Assembly: GCA_964425225.1 (NCBI GenBank)
Contig: CAYRMD010000015.1
Span: forward strand, 9,285-73,284
Direction of reading: 5' to 3'
DNA length: 64,000 nucleotides
Origin: BPJU01 sp964425225
GTDB taxonomy: Bacteria; Planctomycetota; Planctomycetia; Pirellulales; Pirellulaceae
Shown: positions 17,476-26,873 of the stretch, piece after piece
How positions within the stretch are numbered: the stretch's first letter is position 1
How the letters are laid out: each line of letters starts with the position of its first letter
Position numbers and translations under genes: made by a program
Notes under the pieces: generated by a model
Seen by the model: the letters and a program-made list of their open reading frames with translations, nothing else
Databases searched by the model: none
What the model was told of the DNA's origin: nothing

Positions 17476-17953
17476 GGTCCGGTCCTTTTCCGCTCTAACC
17501 GCACGTGTCCTTTGGGCTCCTCTTCAATTCCTAGCTGAAGGGTCACAGCCGAAGCAAGTCAACACAGGGTCGTCCGGGAATTTTTTCCAAAATACCAGGC
17601 CATATAGTCCCGCTTATTACCTACAGACAAACTAAAAAACAGTGGCAGAGTGGAACGTTTGCGATGCCCAAACCGATTACGGAAGCTCTACCGTGTCTAG
17701 ACCGTTTGGTAACCGCTGCATTGGAAACCTCCGCCCACTTCGATCGCAGCTCCTATATAATCTACGCCACTGTCAGACGGCTGGTTTGGCCCCGCTCGAA
17801 GGCAAGATCTCTACGACTAACGATAAGGCTTACTACGTTATATAGAACATGGATAGCGAGGAAAAAACGCGATGGATTGGACAGGTACTCGCTCGACGGT
17901 CGGCTTTCCGCGCGCCATAATGGTGGCCATGCCATTCACAAAGGTGGAGCCTC
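17476..17953. other. intergenic between divergent genes
   Basis: About 480 bases separating the DUF1571 gene and the NADH dehydrogenase gene, transcribed away from each other, so both promoters should lie here. No convincing -35/-10 pair or known operator was identified. Confidence 0.35.
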
Positions 17954-19573
17954 ATGTCCAAGCGGCGCATTTTGATATTGGGTGGAGGATTCGCTGGGAT
18001 TTACACGGCTCGGACTCTGGAACGCCTCCTGCCGAGGGATAACAGTTACGAGATTGCACTGGTTAATCGCGAGAATTATTTCGTATTTCAGCCATTGCTT
18101 CCGGAAATCGTGTCGGGTCATGTAAGCATCCTGGATACCGTGAGCTCTATCCGCAGTTTGTTGCGGCGCACTACGTTATATGTACGCGAGGTAGAACAGA
18201 TCGATCTAGAGCGGCGCGTGGTTACTCTTGCGCCTGGTATTTTTCCTCGTACCGTGGAGGTACCGTACGATCATTTGGTTTTCGCTCTGGGCAACGTCAC
18301 CGACTTTCGAGGAATGCCCGGATTACACGAACATGCTCTTCCGTTCAAGAATGTAGCCGACGCTATTCATCTCAGGAATCACGTAATTCACGTATTAGAG
18401 GAGGCTGCGATCGAGTCGGATGAGGAATTGCGAAAGGAATTGTTGACTTTTGTGGTTGCCGGTGGCGGTTTTTCGGGAGTAGAAGTTGCCGCGGAATTGA
18501 ATGATTTTCTTCGCAAAATCGTCAAGCGTCGCTATGCGATCGATCCACGCGAGGTACGGGTTGTTCTGGTCCATTCTGGGCAACGCGTCTTGGAGCGCGA
18601 ACTCGAGGCGCGTTTAAGCGAATACGCAACTCGGGTTTTGAAGGCACGCGGAATCGAATTAGTACTGGGACGGCGTTTAAAATCGGCGACTCCGCGAGCC
18701 GCAGTGCTTGATAACGACGATCGCATCGCAACACGCACCCTGGTGAGCACCGTACCGTCTCTACCACACCCGCTTATCGAGACCTTGGACATTCCCAAAC
18801 AACGTGGGCGCATTGACGTGGATGTATACCTCCGTGTCAAAGAGAATACCACAAACCTGTGGGCGGCAGGTGACTGTGCCTTAGTCCCCGTTCATGGCAC
18901 GGATCAGTTTTGTCCGCCTACGGCACAACACGCAGTACGCCAGGGCGCATTGCTGGCACGGAATCTAAGTGCCACCCTGTCTAACAAACCATTGGTTCCG
19001 TTTCAATTTCGCGGTTTGGGAAAACTCGGCTCGCTGGGACATCATCGAGCGGTAGCAGAATTGCCATTACGGATTCGGCTGAGCGGATTTCCGGCCTGGT
19101 GCTTGTGGCGATCAGTATATTGGTGGAAATTGCCCGGAGCCTTGCGCAAAGTCCGCGTGGGTATCTCCTGGTTTCTCGATCTATTTTTCCCGCCTGATTT
19201 GGCTCAATTAAAGCTGAACCTCTCCCAGGGAGTAGGGCAGGCACATTATGAAGCAGGTGAATACATTTTCCGGCAAGGTGATTGGGGGGACGCCTTGTAC
19301 ATCATTTCGCGCGGCGAAGTGGACGTCGTCAAAGAAACTCCAGAGGGCGACCAGATCTTGACAACCTTGCATGCCGGTGAAATGTTCGGCGAAGTAGCTT
19401 TGTTGCACAAGTCGACCCGCACCGCTTCGATCCGTTGTCGCACACCGGTAGATGTGATACTGATTCGACGCGGCGAATTCGGGATGCTGGCCAGCAATGT
19501 CCGCACGTTCCGTGAGAATCTCGAACACCTGGCTGCCGAAAGATTGGCACGTGACCGACCAGCGGCTGATTGA
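17954..19573 (+). CDS. type II NADH dehydrogenase fused to a cyclic-nucleotide-binding domain
   Basis: 539 residues; GGTGGAG lies 5-6 bases before ATG 17954. Residues 1-~400 are an NDH-2-type flavoprotein: GGGFAGIYTAR (FAD), ENYFVFQPLLPEIVSG (a hallmark of NDH-2), AGGGFSGVEVAAEL (NADH) and WAAGDCA (FAD). After an amphipathic stretch (LFFPPDLAQLKLNLSQ, probable membrane contact), residues ~430-530 form a CAP_ED cyclic-nucleotide-binding domain, with EYIFRQGDWGDALYIISRGE and the phosphate-binding cassette GEMFGEVALLHKSTRTASI, including the conserved Glu and Arg. The enzyme passes electrons from NADH to quinone without pumping protons. The fusion suggests direct control by a cyclic nucleotide. 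No cyclase is adjacent. Confidence 0.9.
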   Translation: MSKRRILILGGGFAGIYTARTLERLLPRDNSYEIALVNRENYFVFQPLLPEIVSGHVSILDTVSSIRSLLRRTTLYVREVEQIDLERRVVTLAPGIFPRTVEVPYDHLVFALGNVTDFRGMPGLHEHALPFKNVADAIHLRNHVIHVLEEAAIESDEELRKELLTFVVAGGGFSGVEVAAELNDFLRKIVKRRYAIDPREVRVVLVHSGQRVLERELEARLSEYATRVLKARGIELVLGRRLKSATPRAAVLDNDDRIATRTLVSTVPSLPHPLIETLDIPKQRGRIDVDVYLRVKENTTNLWAAGDCALVPVHGTDQFCPPTAQHAVRQGALLARNLSATLSNKPLVPFQFRGLGKLGSLGHHRAVAELPLRIRLSGFPAWCLWRSVYWWKLPGALRKVRVGISWFLDLFFPPDLAQLKLNLSQGVGQAHYEAGEYIFRQGDWGDALYIISRGEVDVVKETPEGDQILTTLHAGEMFGEVALLHKSTRTASIRCRTPVDVILIRRGEFGMLASNVRTFRENLEHLAAERLARDRPAAD

Positions 19574-19665
19574 GCCACGTATCCGAGCCGCAGCTGTATC
19601 AGAAACAGATTGGCAATCTTGTTCCACGTCAAGATCGGCTCAATGCCGTCGAGGAATTCCTGGCT

Positions 19666-20715
19666 ATGATCCGAATGCGCGCTTACTACTACCACTTGCC
19701 GTTACGCCATACGTTTACCATTTCGCGAGGTTCCATAACTGTCCAGCCCACGGTAATTGTTGAACTAAGCGACGACCACGGGAACGCAGGCTATGGGGAA
19801 GCTACAATGAACAGCTACTACGGTGTCACGGTGGAGCATTTGGTATCGGCGTTGCGGCGCGTAAGACCCCTCGTCGAACAAGAAGACTGGACTGACCCAG
19901 AATCGCTATGGGACCGTTCCAGCTGCCTGCTACACGACTCACCGTTTGCCCTCTGTGCGCTGGACCAGGCTGCTTGGGATTTTTGGGGAAAGCGGCAGCA
20001 GCGACCGCTCTATGAGCTGTGGCAGCTCGACATCCGCCGCATCCCTCCCTCGAACTACACAGTTGGAATCGACACCATTGAACGCATGGTGGAAAAACTG
20101 AAGGAGTTTCCCGATTGGCCAATTTACAAGATTAAATTGGGAACTGCGTACGACCTAGAGATTGTCCGGCGATTGCGGCAAGAAACCAACGCTGTATTTC
20201 GTGTCGATGCCAATGGCGGATGGGACGAGGATCAGACGCTGCAAGTGGCTCCGATCCTGGAACGTCTCGGTGTAGAGTTCATCGAACAACCGTTGCCGCC
20301 CGACCAGTGGCAATCCATGCGCCGTCTCTACGAGAAATGCCCCTTGCCCCTCATTGCCGACGAAAGTTGCCAGCAGGAGAGTGACGTTGCGCGTTGCCCC
20401 GGCTATTTTCACGGCGTGAACATCAAACTGGTCAAATGCGGGGGACTCACTCCCGCACGGCGCATGATCCACATCGCTCGGCAACTGGGCATGAAGGTAA
20501 TGGTCGGTTGCATGACGGAATCCAGCGTTGGAATCTCTGCCATTGCGCAACTGCTACCGCTATTGGACTACGTCGATATGGATGGAGCGGTGCTCCTCGC
20601 CGAAGACATTGCCGAAGGTGTGCAGCTCATCCGTGGCCAATGCCTTTACCCAAGCCGACCCGGCACGGGGGTACGACTGTTACGGCCAGGGCGGCCCATC
20701 GATCTAGGGGCCTAA
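19666..20715 (+). CDS. enolase-superfamily dipeptide / N-acyl-amino-acid epimerase (DgcA-like)
   Basis: 349 residues from ATG 19666, with GAGGAA 9 bases upstream; the longer frame from 19570 overlaps nothing useful and adds non-family residues. Muconate-lactonizing subgroup motifs are complete: YKIKLG (KXK acid/base), VDANGGW, FIEQP and ADES (the three metal ligands), KCGGLTPA, and VGCMTESSVGISA with the later DMDGAVLLAED, which marks dipeptide epimerases. The likely reaction is epimerisation at an alpha carbon of an L-Ala-D/L-Glu-type dipeptide or an N-acyl glutamate. The facing DUF1611 gene supports the DgcA version of the function. Confidence 0.88.
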   Translation: MIRMRAYYYHLPLRHTFTISRGSITVQPTVIVELSDDHGNAGYGEATMNSYYGVTVEHLVSALRRVRPLVEQEDWTDPESLWDRSSCLLHDSPFALCALDQAAWDFWGKRQQRPLYELWQLDIRRIPPSNYTVGIDTIERMVEKLKEFPDWPIYKIKLGTAYDLEIVRRLRQETNAVFRVDANGGWDEDQTLQVAPILERLGVEFIEQPLPPDQWQSMRRLYEKCPLPLIADESCQQESDVARCPGYFHGVNIKLVKCGGLTPARRMIHIARQLGMKVMVGCMTESSVGISAIAQLLPLLDYVDMDGAVLLAEDIAEGVQLIRGQCLYPSRPGTGVRLLRPGRPIDLGA

Positions 20716-20884
20716 GCTCGACTTTTGCCATTGTCTAACTGTCCAAGAGCTTGCTGAACTGTACAGAGCGTAAAATCCCCCATCTCCTCTCGAATTATTG
20801 GAATATGCGGGTCTAACGCGGGCCCGTGTAAGAAACTCTTTCTCCTATGGATCCATCGCACCGTCTGTGCCACGTTACTGACCG

Positions 20885-21860
20885 CAGGTGACCTCTTTGA
20901 GTAAGCGGCAACCCAAACGAGCCGCGACCGTCAGGGAGCGGCATCCCAACGATCCCCGACCGTTAGGGAGCGGCAGTATGCGAATCGGGCCAAGTTCTTT
21001 CATCGCGTGGGCTTCTGGACCTGCTCCTACAGGTCGTGTGTTCCCCAGGCGCAGCAACTGCGCGGCGCTAGCGCCTGGGTATGCAGTTTAGCTTAGGCTG
21101 TAAGCTTTCTTAAAAACCTACGGCACGTTGCTGCCGCAGATGACGCACGTACCTACAATCGCGACGCACACAGCGTCAACGGTTCGTCACATCGCTCGCC
21201 ACATCTCGTGCTAGCAAAACCCGCAAGAAAACGTGTTCCGAACGACAGCGTCAACCAACCTCAACGCGCCTCGCGGCGCGACTTAAGTCATTTCTTCACC
21301 AGTCCCATAATTTATCCGCCGACAATGGTGGATTTCTTCACGTTAGTTGGGAAAGATCCTTATTTCTCCAATATCTCTGCTCTGCCTAAATTATGCATAT
21401 TGTCTAGACATCATACGCGACATATTTGTAGCAGCCTATCAAAACGGAGGGCCAAGGTGCGTGTCCCCTCGGCCGAGGTGCCTGTCCCCTCGCCCGAGGT
21501 GCCTGTCCCCGGGCTCGGTACCACCCCCTTCGATTTATGACTCCGATTATCGACATACTTACGTATGGCATGTTCGCCTGGAACGGTTATGGTGGCTTAA
21601 ATCACGTTGCCCCATCGAGCGCACTACAGGGACGTCGCCGCACACGGGGCATTTGGAGATTACTTGAATAACGAGATCGCTGACGCGCGGTGATGCCAAT
21701 CGGCCCAGATAAGCGCTAGCAGCCAAAGCCCAACAAGATGTTGTAAGACGCTAGCAAAAGAATCGCTACCAAACGGGTGCACGGCCGCTTTCCGACTGGG
21801 AATTCGCGCCGGCGGCTCGTGGGTTAGGTAACCGTTTGACGGCACCGCACGATTGGTCCA
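20885..21860 (+). repeat. long composite intergenic repeat, block A
   Basis: About 1 kb that aligns by eye with 60715-61670 in the same order: GCGACCGT(C/T)AGGGAGCGGC tracts, AATGCGAATCG-type sequence with CTCCTACAGGTCGTG, TGCTAGCAA(A/G)ACCCGCA, GCGCGACTTAAG, a 3 x 21-base tandem, TTATCGACATACTTACGTAT, CGCTAGCAGCCAAAGC, and GAACGATTGGTCCACTATA-type sequence. Divergence is clear, with many substitutions and small indels. No intact gene is present. It continues directly into another repeat module at 21868. Confidence 0.8.
21455..21517 (+). repeat. 3 x 21-base tandem repeat (AGGTGCCTGTCCCC)
   Basis: Three units start at 21455, 21476 and 21497, exactly 21 bases apart, each AGGTGC(G/C)TGTCCCC plus a GC-rich spacer. 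The paralogous block at 61268-61330 also has three units with the same 21-base period. Confidence 0.85.
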
Positions 21861-21867
21861 CTATAGC

Positions 21868-22262
21868 AGTGCGTGCGTCACATTTGTGGCTAAATAGTTT
21901 TAACGCAGAGGCGCAACGTAGACGAGAGGTACCTGTCCATTGCCTACTTACGCCTTTGCGCCTCTGCGGAAAATCTCTCTACGCCTTTGCGTTGGATGGG
22001 CCGCTCCCTTACGGTGGCGGCTTTGTTGAGCCCTCGCTCCATGAAACGCCTTTGCCAAGACGCACCCGCAGCGGCTCACGGTGGGTCGGGTCGGAAAAAG
22101 GCATAGCTACGCCGGGCCCGGCAAATACGCGATGGTTTCAACTACCATCAGGACAGATACCCCGTTTCCATTCCTGTCGCGGAGAATAGGCAAACTTCCG
22201 CGATGCCCGGCCTGTTACCGCAAAGTCCCACCTACAATCAAGACGCACACACATATTCCATT
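21868..22262 (+). repeat. dispersed intergenic repeat, copy 2
   Basis: Aligns with 6309-6695 end to end (shared GCGTGCGTCACATT start, AACGCAGAGGCGCA, GAGGTACCTGTCC, GCTCCCTTACGG, GCCCTCGCTC, ACCTACAATCA and GACGCACACA end). It abuts block A and lies just downstream of the DUF1611 gene. Confidence 0.8.
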
Positions 22263-22354
22263 CTGTTGGCTCGTGCGTCTTTGCGCCTTTGCGTTCAGTT
22301 ATTTCGTTTTTCAATGGAAAGAACCGAGCAATGTACGCTTGAAAAAGATCAGCT

Positions 22355-23473
22355 TTAGTCCCGAGGATCTAGACTACAGACGCCCGGCTGGTATGTTTCC
22401 GATGCATCGGGAGGCAACGCCGCTTCGATTCCCCAACAGCGCCATGGCACCGTATCGCGGAATGCTAGAACAGCATCGATCAATTCGTCGGGACCATGGC
22501 GAACCACATCACAGACGGGCACCCCAAGCGTGGCACGCACGTACTGGCGTTCGCGTTCTGCCTGCTCCGCTGTGACTTTGGAGCTGTTCATCGATACGGC
22601 AATGACGCGCGTGGGCATGAAAACTCCTGCCATCATTTCATTGAGCCGCCGGATCTCGGACAGAGGTGGTATCGGCACATGTTCAACACCTGTGACGCGT
22701 GTCCGCCCTACTTCGTAACAAAGTACCAAAGCATGCGGCAGGCATCCGTGTAGCAGTGCCAGCGTTACCCCAGAGTAAGATGGATGCACCAAGCTTCCTT
22801 GTCCCTCGATTACCAGCACCTCATGGTGTTGATTGGCAACAATCAGTTTTTCCACCGCTCCGCTAACAAAATCCGCTACGACGCAATCGATGGGTGCTCC
22901 GTCTCCCTCGATCATGATTCCAGTCTGTCCTGTGGCGATGAACTTGGCATCCACTCCACGTTGCTTGAGCCCGCGCGTGATCTCGATGGCCGTCAACATC
23001 TTTCCCACACTGCAATCGTGCCCCACAGTATGGATGCGCAGGCAGTCCGGACGAATGCCCCGGCGGCGGGCTATTGTCTTTTCACGGTTCTTACGCACAT
23101 CATAAATCGTAGCGCCATGTGCTTCGGCCACCTGTCGAAACTCTTCATCATCGGAAAAAAAATCGTGCAACCCAGAAACCAAATACATTCCTCGCCGCAA
23201 AGCTTCAAGAATCAACGGTCGCCAGGCACTAGGCACGTTGCCTCCTGGTGGCGCTATACCAATAAGTAACGTGTCGGCATCCGGAGCCTCGTCCAGTGAA
23301 GCGACGATGGGAACATCGTCACCTACTCCCAAAAGCTCGCCAGCACGGCGACCCGCCTGCGTCTTATCCAACACCGCCACTACTTCTGGACGCCGATATC
23401 GGATCACCCCAGCGGCTGTCTTCGCCGTATGGGGATTCGTATGACCTTCGGTGAGAATCACTATGCGAGCCAT
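22355..23473 (-). CDS. DUF1611 P-loop protein (DgcN-like N-acetyltransferase candidate)
   Basis: 372 residues from ATG 23473 (MARIVILTEGHTNPHTAKTA), with GAGGAG 12 bases upstream; an in-frame start at 23551 adds 26 unrelated residues. The N-terminal Rossmann-like domain (~1-125) is followed by a P-loop domain with TVGHDCSVGKM, where a GXXXXGK-type phosphate loop is visible, and by VLVIEGQGSLVHPSYSGV. The C-terminal NSSKVTAEQAERE is typical of DUF1611. From the literature as I recall it, DgcN of this family acetylates D-glutamate and partners with the epimerase DgcA. Here the partner-like epimerase lies 1.6 kb away on the opposite strand. Confidence 0.85.
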   Translation of the reverse strand: MARIVILTEGHTNPHTAKTAAGVIRYRRPEVVAVLDKTQAGRRAGELLGVGDDVPIVASLDEAPDADTLLIGIAPPGGNVPSAWRPLILEALRRGMYLVSGLHDFFSDDEEFRQVAEAHGATIYDVRKNREKTIARRRGIRPDCLRIHTVGHDCSVGKMLTAIEITRGLKQRGVDAKFIATGQTGIMIEGDGAPIDCVVADFVSGAVEKLIVANQHHEVLVIEGQGSLVHPSYSGVTLALLHGCLPHALVLCYEVGRTRVTGVEHVPIPPLSEIRRLNEMMAGVFMPTRVIAVSMNSSKVTAEQAERERQYVRATLGVPVCDVVRHGPDELIDAVLAFRDTVPWRCWGIEAALPPDASETYQPGVCSLDPRD

Positions 23474-24379
23474 ACGAAGAACACGCTCCTCACTCCGCGA
23501 GCCACTCAAGCACCGACGCGCGGCAACCAATCTTCGTAACCCGCGAATCATTGTAAACGAACGTGCCGACCCTGTTGATCACCCGTTACCTCGCCAAATC
23601 CCCGATGCTCTAGCCCCCCCTTCGCATTTCGTAAGTATAGGAGTCTCGCGGTAACGACCGGAAAACGGACTTTGTCACCTAGCCCACCTCTCGTCGGGCT
23701 TGGCACGTGGGGCAAACGTCGCCTCGCGAAGCCCGCTTACTTACAACAGTGATTGGTGGGCCCACCTTGAAGCACGAACAGCGAACCTACGTAGTGCGAC
23801 CGATCGCTAAGTTACCACGATACCACTTAAGGAAAAGTCCTGTTGCAGAGGCGGATTATCGGTACCCGTTTCACCAATTCCTGGGAATCTCCAGGTTCCT
23901 TTGTTCGATTAGTATTGCCGCCCAATTAAAGTACATGAACGGGCGATCGTCTAGCTAACCGTGCTATTATTTTCTGGCCGTCTTCACGTAACGAAAAAGC
24001 ATCGACCGTCTTCAACGTATCACTTGGGACCTTCCGCTCATCTTTACCAGAACGTAGAGTATTCCATCCTATCGCGTTGGCTTCGCGAGCCGAGAAAGTT
24101 TCGATATAACCGGCATAACCCACCTGGCCAATACCTGAGGCCTCCTTGTTACTATTGTTACATAAACGGTATACCGTCACACCCGAAAGCCTCATTTAAG
24201 CATGCGGGCAACATCCGTTCTGCCACACTGTCGCCGACTTGAGTCGCAATCTAACTTTTTAAGAGTGTGACCTGGCACAACGCCGACCAGCAAATCCTTC
24301 GCGCCGATGAATGGTGCACCCACATAGGGCACTGGCAACTCGGTTATCTACCCCTGTTCATTAAACCAGGAAGAAAAAC
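23474..24379. other. intergenic, no gene recognised
   Basis: About 900 bases between divergent genes (DUF1611 leftward, MBOAT rightward). Small frames show no family resemblance. Promoters for both neighbours should lie here, but none is clear. Confidence 0.35.
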
Positions 24380-25789
24380 GTGACGTTTGATTCGCTTGCT
24401 TTTGCCGTTTTTTTCCCAGTTGTGTTGTTGGTTTATTATTGCCTTTCTTACCGAAAGCAGAATCTGTTCTTGCTTGTGGCTAGCTATGTTTTTTACGGAT
24501 GGTGGGATTGGCGCTTCCTAAGTTTGCTGTTGATCTCGACGATCATCGATTATTTTTGCGGCTGGGCATTGGAAAGCTTTCCGCCGTCAAAGCGGTGGCC
24601 GTGGCTACTGACCAGCGTAATTACCAATCTGTCGATTTTAGGGTTTTTTAAGTATTTCAACTTCTTTGCGGATTCGTTGCAGAATCTCTGTGCGACTTTT
24701 GGCTGGGAGCTTTCCCCGATCACATTGAATATCGTTCTCCCGGTTGGAATATCATTTTACACGTTTCAGACAATGTCTTACACGATCGATGTCTATCGAG
24801 GCAAGATGCCGGCCTGCCGCGACTTTCTTACATTTGCGTTATACGTAAGTTATTTTCCGCAGTTGGTGGCCGGACCGATTGAACGAGCCTCTGCTCTTAT
24901 TCCACAGTTAGCCCGTCCCCGGAACCCTGATGTACAGGATTGGTTACAGGGCGCTTGGTTGATTGCATGGGGCCTTTTCAAGAAGGTAGCCGTATCGAAC
25001 GCATTAGCTCCGACGGTCGGCGCCGTTTTTCACAATCCGGAACAGACGCACTGGTGGTCACTTACATGGGGCCTTTATTTCTTTGCCGCCCAAATCTATT
25101 GTGACTTTAGTGGCTATTCAGATATTGCCAGGGGAACCAGTCGGTTACTCGGCATATCGCTCATGCGAAACTTTTGGCATCCATATTTTTCGACAGGCTT
25201 TCGTGAATTTTGGCGGCGGTGGCACATTTCGCTCTCACAGTGGCTTCGTGATTACCTCTACATCCCTTTAGGTGGCAGCCGGTCAGGAACGTGGAGCACG
25301 CTTCGAAACCTGATGTTGACGATGAGTTTGGGTGGGCTGTGGCATGGGGCCGCCTGGCAATTCGTTGCCTGGGGGGTATGGCACGGTGCCCTGTTAGCCG
25401 TCGAAAGGTTACTCTGCGGTGAGTCACCCGTACGTCCCAGCCGCCGTTGGGCCCAAGTGGTTCAGGGTGTCCTAGTGTTTCACGCCGTGTTAGTCGGCTG
25501 GCTACTGTTTCGCTGCCCCTCATGGGCACACGTCGTCCAATTCGTCTCGGGGCTATGCGCGCTACAAGGCGGCGAACAATGGGTGACATTGTTCGAACTC
25601 GGAAGATTCCTGGTATTGGCAACGATCGTCTTGAGCCTGGATGCAATGGAAGAACGCGTCGGAAGCGAATACGCAATCTTAGAATGGCAATGGTTGGTGC
25701 GCGGTCTTACCTGGGGAACATTGGCTGTCCTATGCGTCGTTTTGGGAGGAATTCATGTTACTGCACCCTTCATCTATTTCCAGTTTTAG
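24380..25789 (+). CDS. MBOAT family O-acyltransferase (AlgI-like)
   Basis: 469 residues with about ten hydrophobic segments, an inner-membrane acyltransferase that moves acetyl groups across the membrane onto exported polysaccharide. Family marks: VLPVGISFYTFQTMSYTIDVYRG-type core, YFPQLVAGPIERA, FWRRWHISLSQWLRDYLYIPLGG and the catalytic-His region GLWHGAAWQFVAWGVWHG. Start is GTG 24380 with AGGAAG six bases before it. The downstream SGNH-type gene overlaps its end by 35 bases, the usual AlgI plus AlgJ/AlgX-like pairing, so the two are translationally coupled. The target polysaccharide is unknown; no polymerase genes are nearby. Confidence 0.92.
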   Translation: MTFDSLAFAVFFPVVLLVYYCLSYRKQNLFLLVASYVFYGWWDWRFLSLLLISTIIDYFCGWALESFPPSKRWPWLLTSVITNLSILGFFKYFNFFADSLQNLCATFGWELSPITLNIVLPVGISFYTFQTMSYTIDVYRGKMPACRDFLTFALYVSYFPQLVAGPIERASALIPQLARPRNPDVQDWLQGAWLIAWGLFKKVAVSNALAPTVGAVFHNPEQTHWWSLTWGLYFFAAQIYCDFSGYSDIARGTSRLLGISLMRNFWHPYFSTGFREFWRRWHISLSQWLRDYLYIPLGGSRSGTWSTLRNLMLTMSLGGLWHGAAWQFVAWGVWHGALLAVERLLCGESPVRPSRRWAQVVQGVLVFHAVLVGWLLFRCPSWAHVVQFVSGLCALQGGEQWVTLFELGRFLVLATIVLSLDAMEERVGSEYAILEWQWLVRGLTWGTLAVLCVVLGGIHVTAPFIYFQF

Positions 25790-26873
25790 GAAGTGGTTGC
25801 CCGCGTATCTCGAGGTACCTCTTCTTGGCTCGTTGGCCGTGACCGGGATGGTATTTGCGGCTGCCGAGTTGGCTGCGCGGCGGGCTTGCCGTCCGTACGA
25901 ACAGCTTTGGGCGTACTGGTCACCGGAGGCCGGCGCAAATTTGGCAGCATTTCAAGCGCACATGGCTAAGCACAAGCGTCTGAGCATCCTGATCTGCGGC
26001 GACTCAACGGCTCAAAGCAACTTCCACCCAGAAGCGTTCACCAGTGCCGGACTGACCTTCGACGCGCTGTGGAATATCGGGACACCTGGTGCGTTTGTTG
26101 AGGCTTTCGGCTGGACGATTTGGCCGCTCGTCGAGCAAACGCACGGACGGCCCGAGGTTCTTGTAGTGAGTTTCCTGCCGAGCGCGTTCGGCGACTCACC
26201 GGCGATTCGGCACCTGGAAGAAAGGATCCTGACATCACCAGCCGGACGCATGGCACGCGGGAAATTCCACTTAGGCGCCTACCTAGCTTTGGCCCGTGTT
26301 TGGCCGACACTACGCGTCTGGAAAGCAGAACGCGAAGGAAAACTAGCTGCCATCGTTCAAAAGCACGGCTTTCAGCTCCGCGAGCGTACTGTGGACCTGG
26401 CGCACGAGCCTCCTGCAATCAGTCAGGATGGCCCACTCCAAGAAGAACGGTTGCGGGTATTAGAGCGGCTGGCCGCGTGGGCCCAGGATCACGGCGTTGA
26501 ACTCGTGATCGTCTTGCCCCCGCAATTGGCCCACAATGCATCGAGTAAACGCGCAGAGGACGAGTATCGAAAGTACCTACTTCAGTTACAGCGACGGGTA
26601 CGGTTCGTCCTTTTCGATGCGTCACACTTACGCTGGTCAGCCGATCAGTTTGCCGACCGAAGTCACCTTAATGATCGCGGTGCCCGGTGCCTCTCCTCGC
26701 TGCTAGTTACGAACCTGGCTCAAAGCGATAGCAAGACTCATGTCCATGGTGCGCCCGTTTCACACTTATGGGGCGAGTCAGCCGCCAAGGCGCTCATGCC
26801 AATTTCGGAACAGCCCAATGCCCATCTCGGTAACGACGGCGCACCATCGGTGCCGCCTCGGGATCGTTCGTAA
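25755..26873 (+). CDS. SGNH/GDSL-like membrane-anchored acetyltransferase partner
   Basis: 372 residues starting inside the MBOAT gene, with GGAGGA four bases before ATG 25755. One N-terminal transmembrane anchor (LLGSLAVTGMVFAAAELAA) places the rest outside the membrane. SGNH features: ICGDSTAQSN (nucleophile S84) and a C-terminal DRSHLNDRGA with D301 and H304, giving the DXXH of the triad; an Asn/Gly block is less clear. It should finish O-acetylation started by the MBOAT partner. The last 80 bases overlap the end of the convergent Gfo/Idh/MocA gene, so the tail after ~residue 330 is probably unstructured. Confidence 0.78.
   Translation: MLLHPSSISSFRKWLPAYLEVPLLGSLAVTGMVFAAAELAARRACRPYEQLWAYWSPEAGANLAAFQAHMAKHKRLSILICGDSTAQSNFHPEAFTSAGLTFDALWNIGTPGAFVEAFGWTIWPLVEQTHGRPEVLVVSFLPSAFGDSPAIRHLEERILTSPAGRMARGKFHLGAYLALARVWPTLRVWKAEREGKLAAIVQKHGFQLRERTVDLAHEPPAISQDGPLQEERLRVLERLAAWAQDHGVELVIVLPPQLAHNASSKRAEDEYRKYLLQLQRRVRFVLFDASHLRWSADQFADRSHLNDRGARCLSSLLVTNLAQSDSKTHVHGAPVSHLWGESAAKALMPISEQPNAHLGNDGAPSVPPRDRS

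Noticed and set aside
21208..21540. Open frames across the 21-base tandem in both repeat blocks that end in similar peptides (VPVPGLGTT and VPKLGTTLF).
   Set aside because: The similarity follows from the DNA repeat and its multiple-of-three period; upstream the frames differ and there is no ribosome-binding site or family match.
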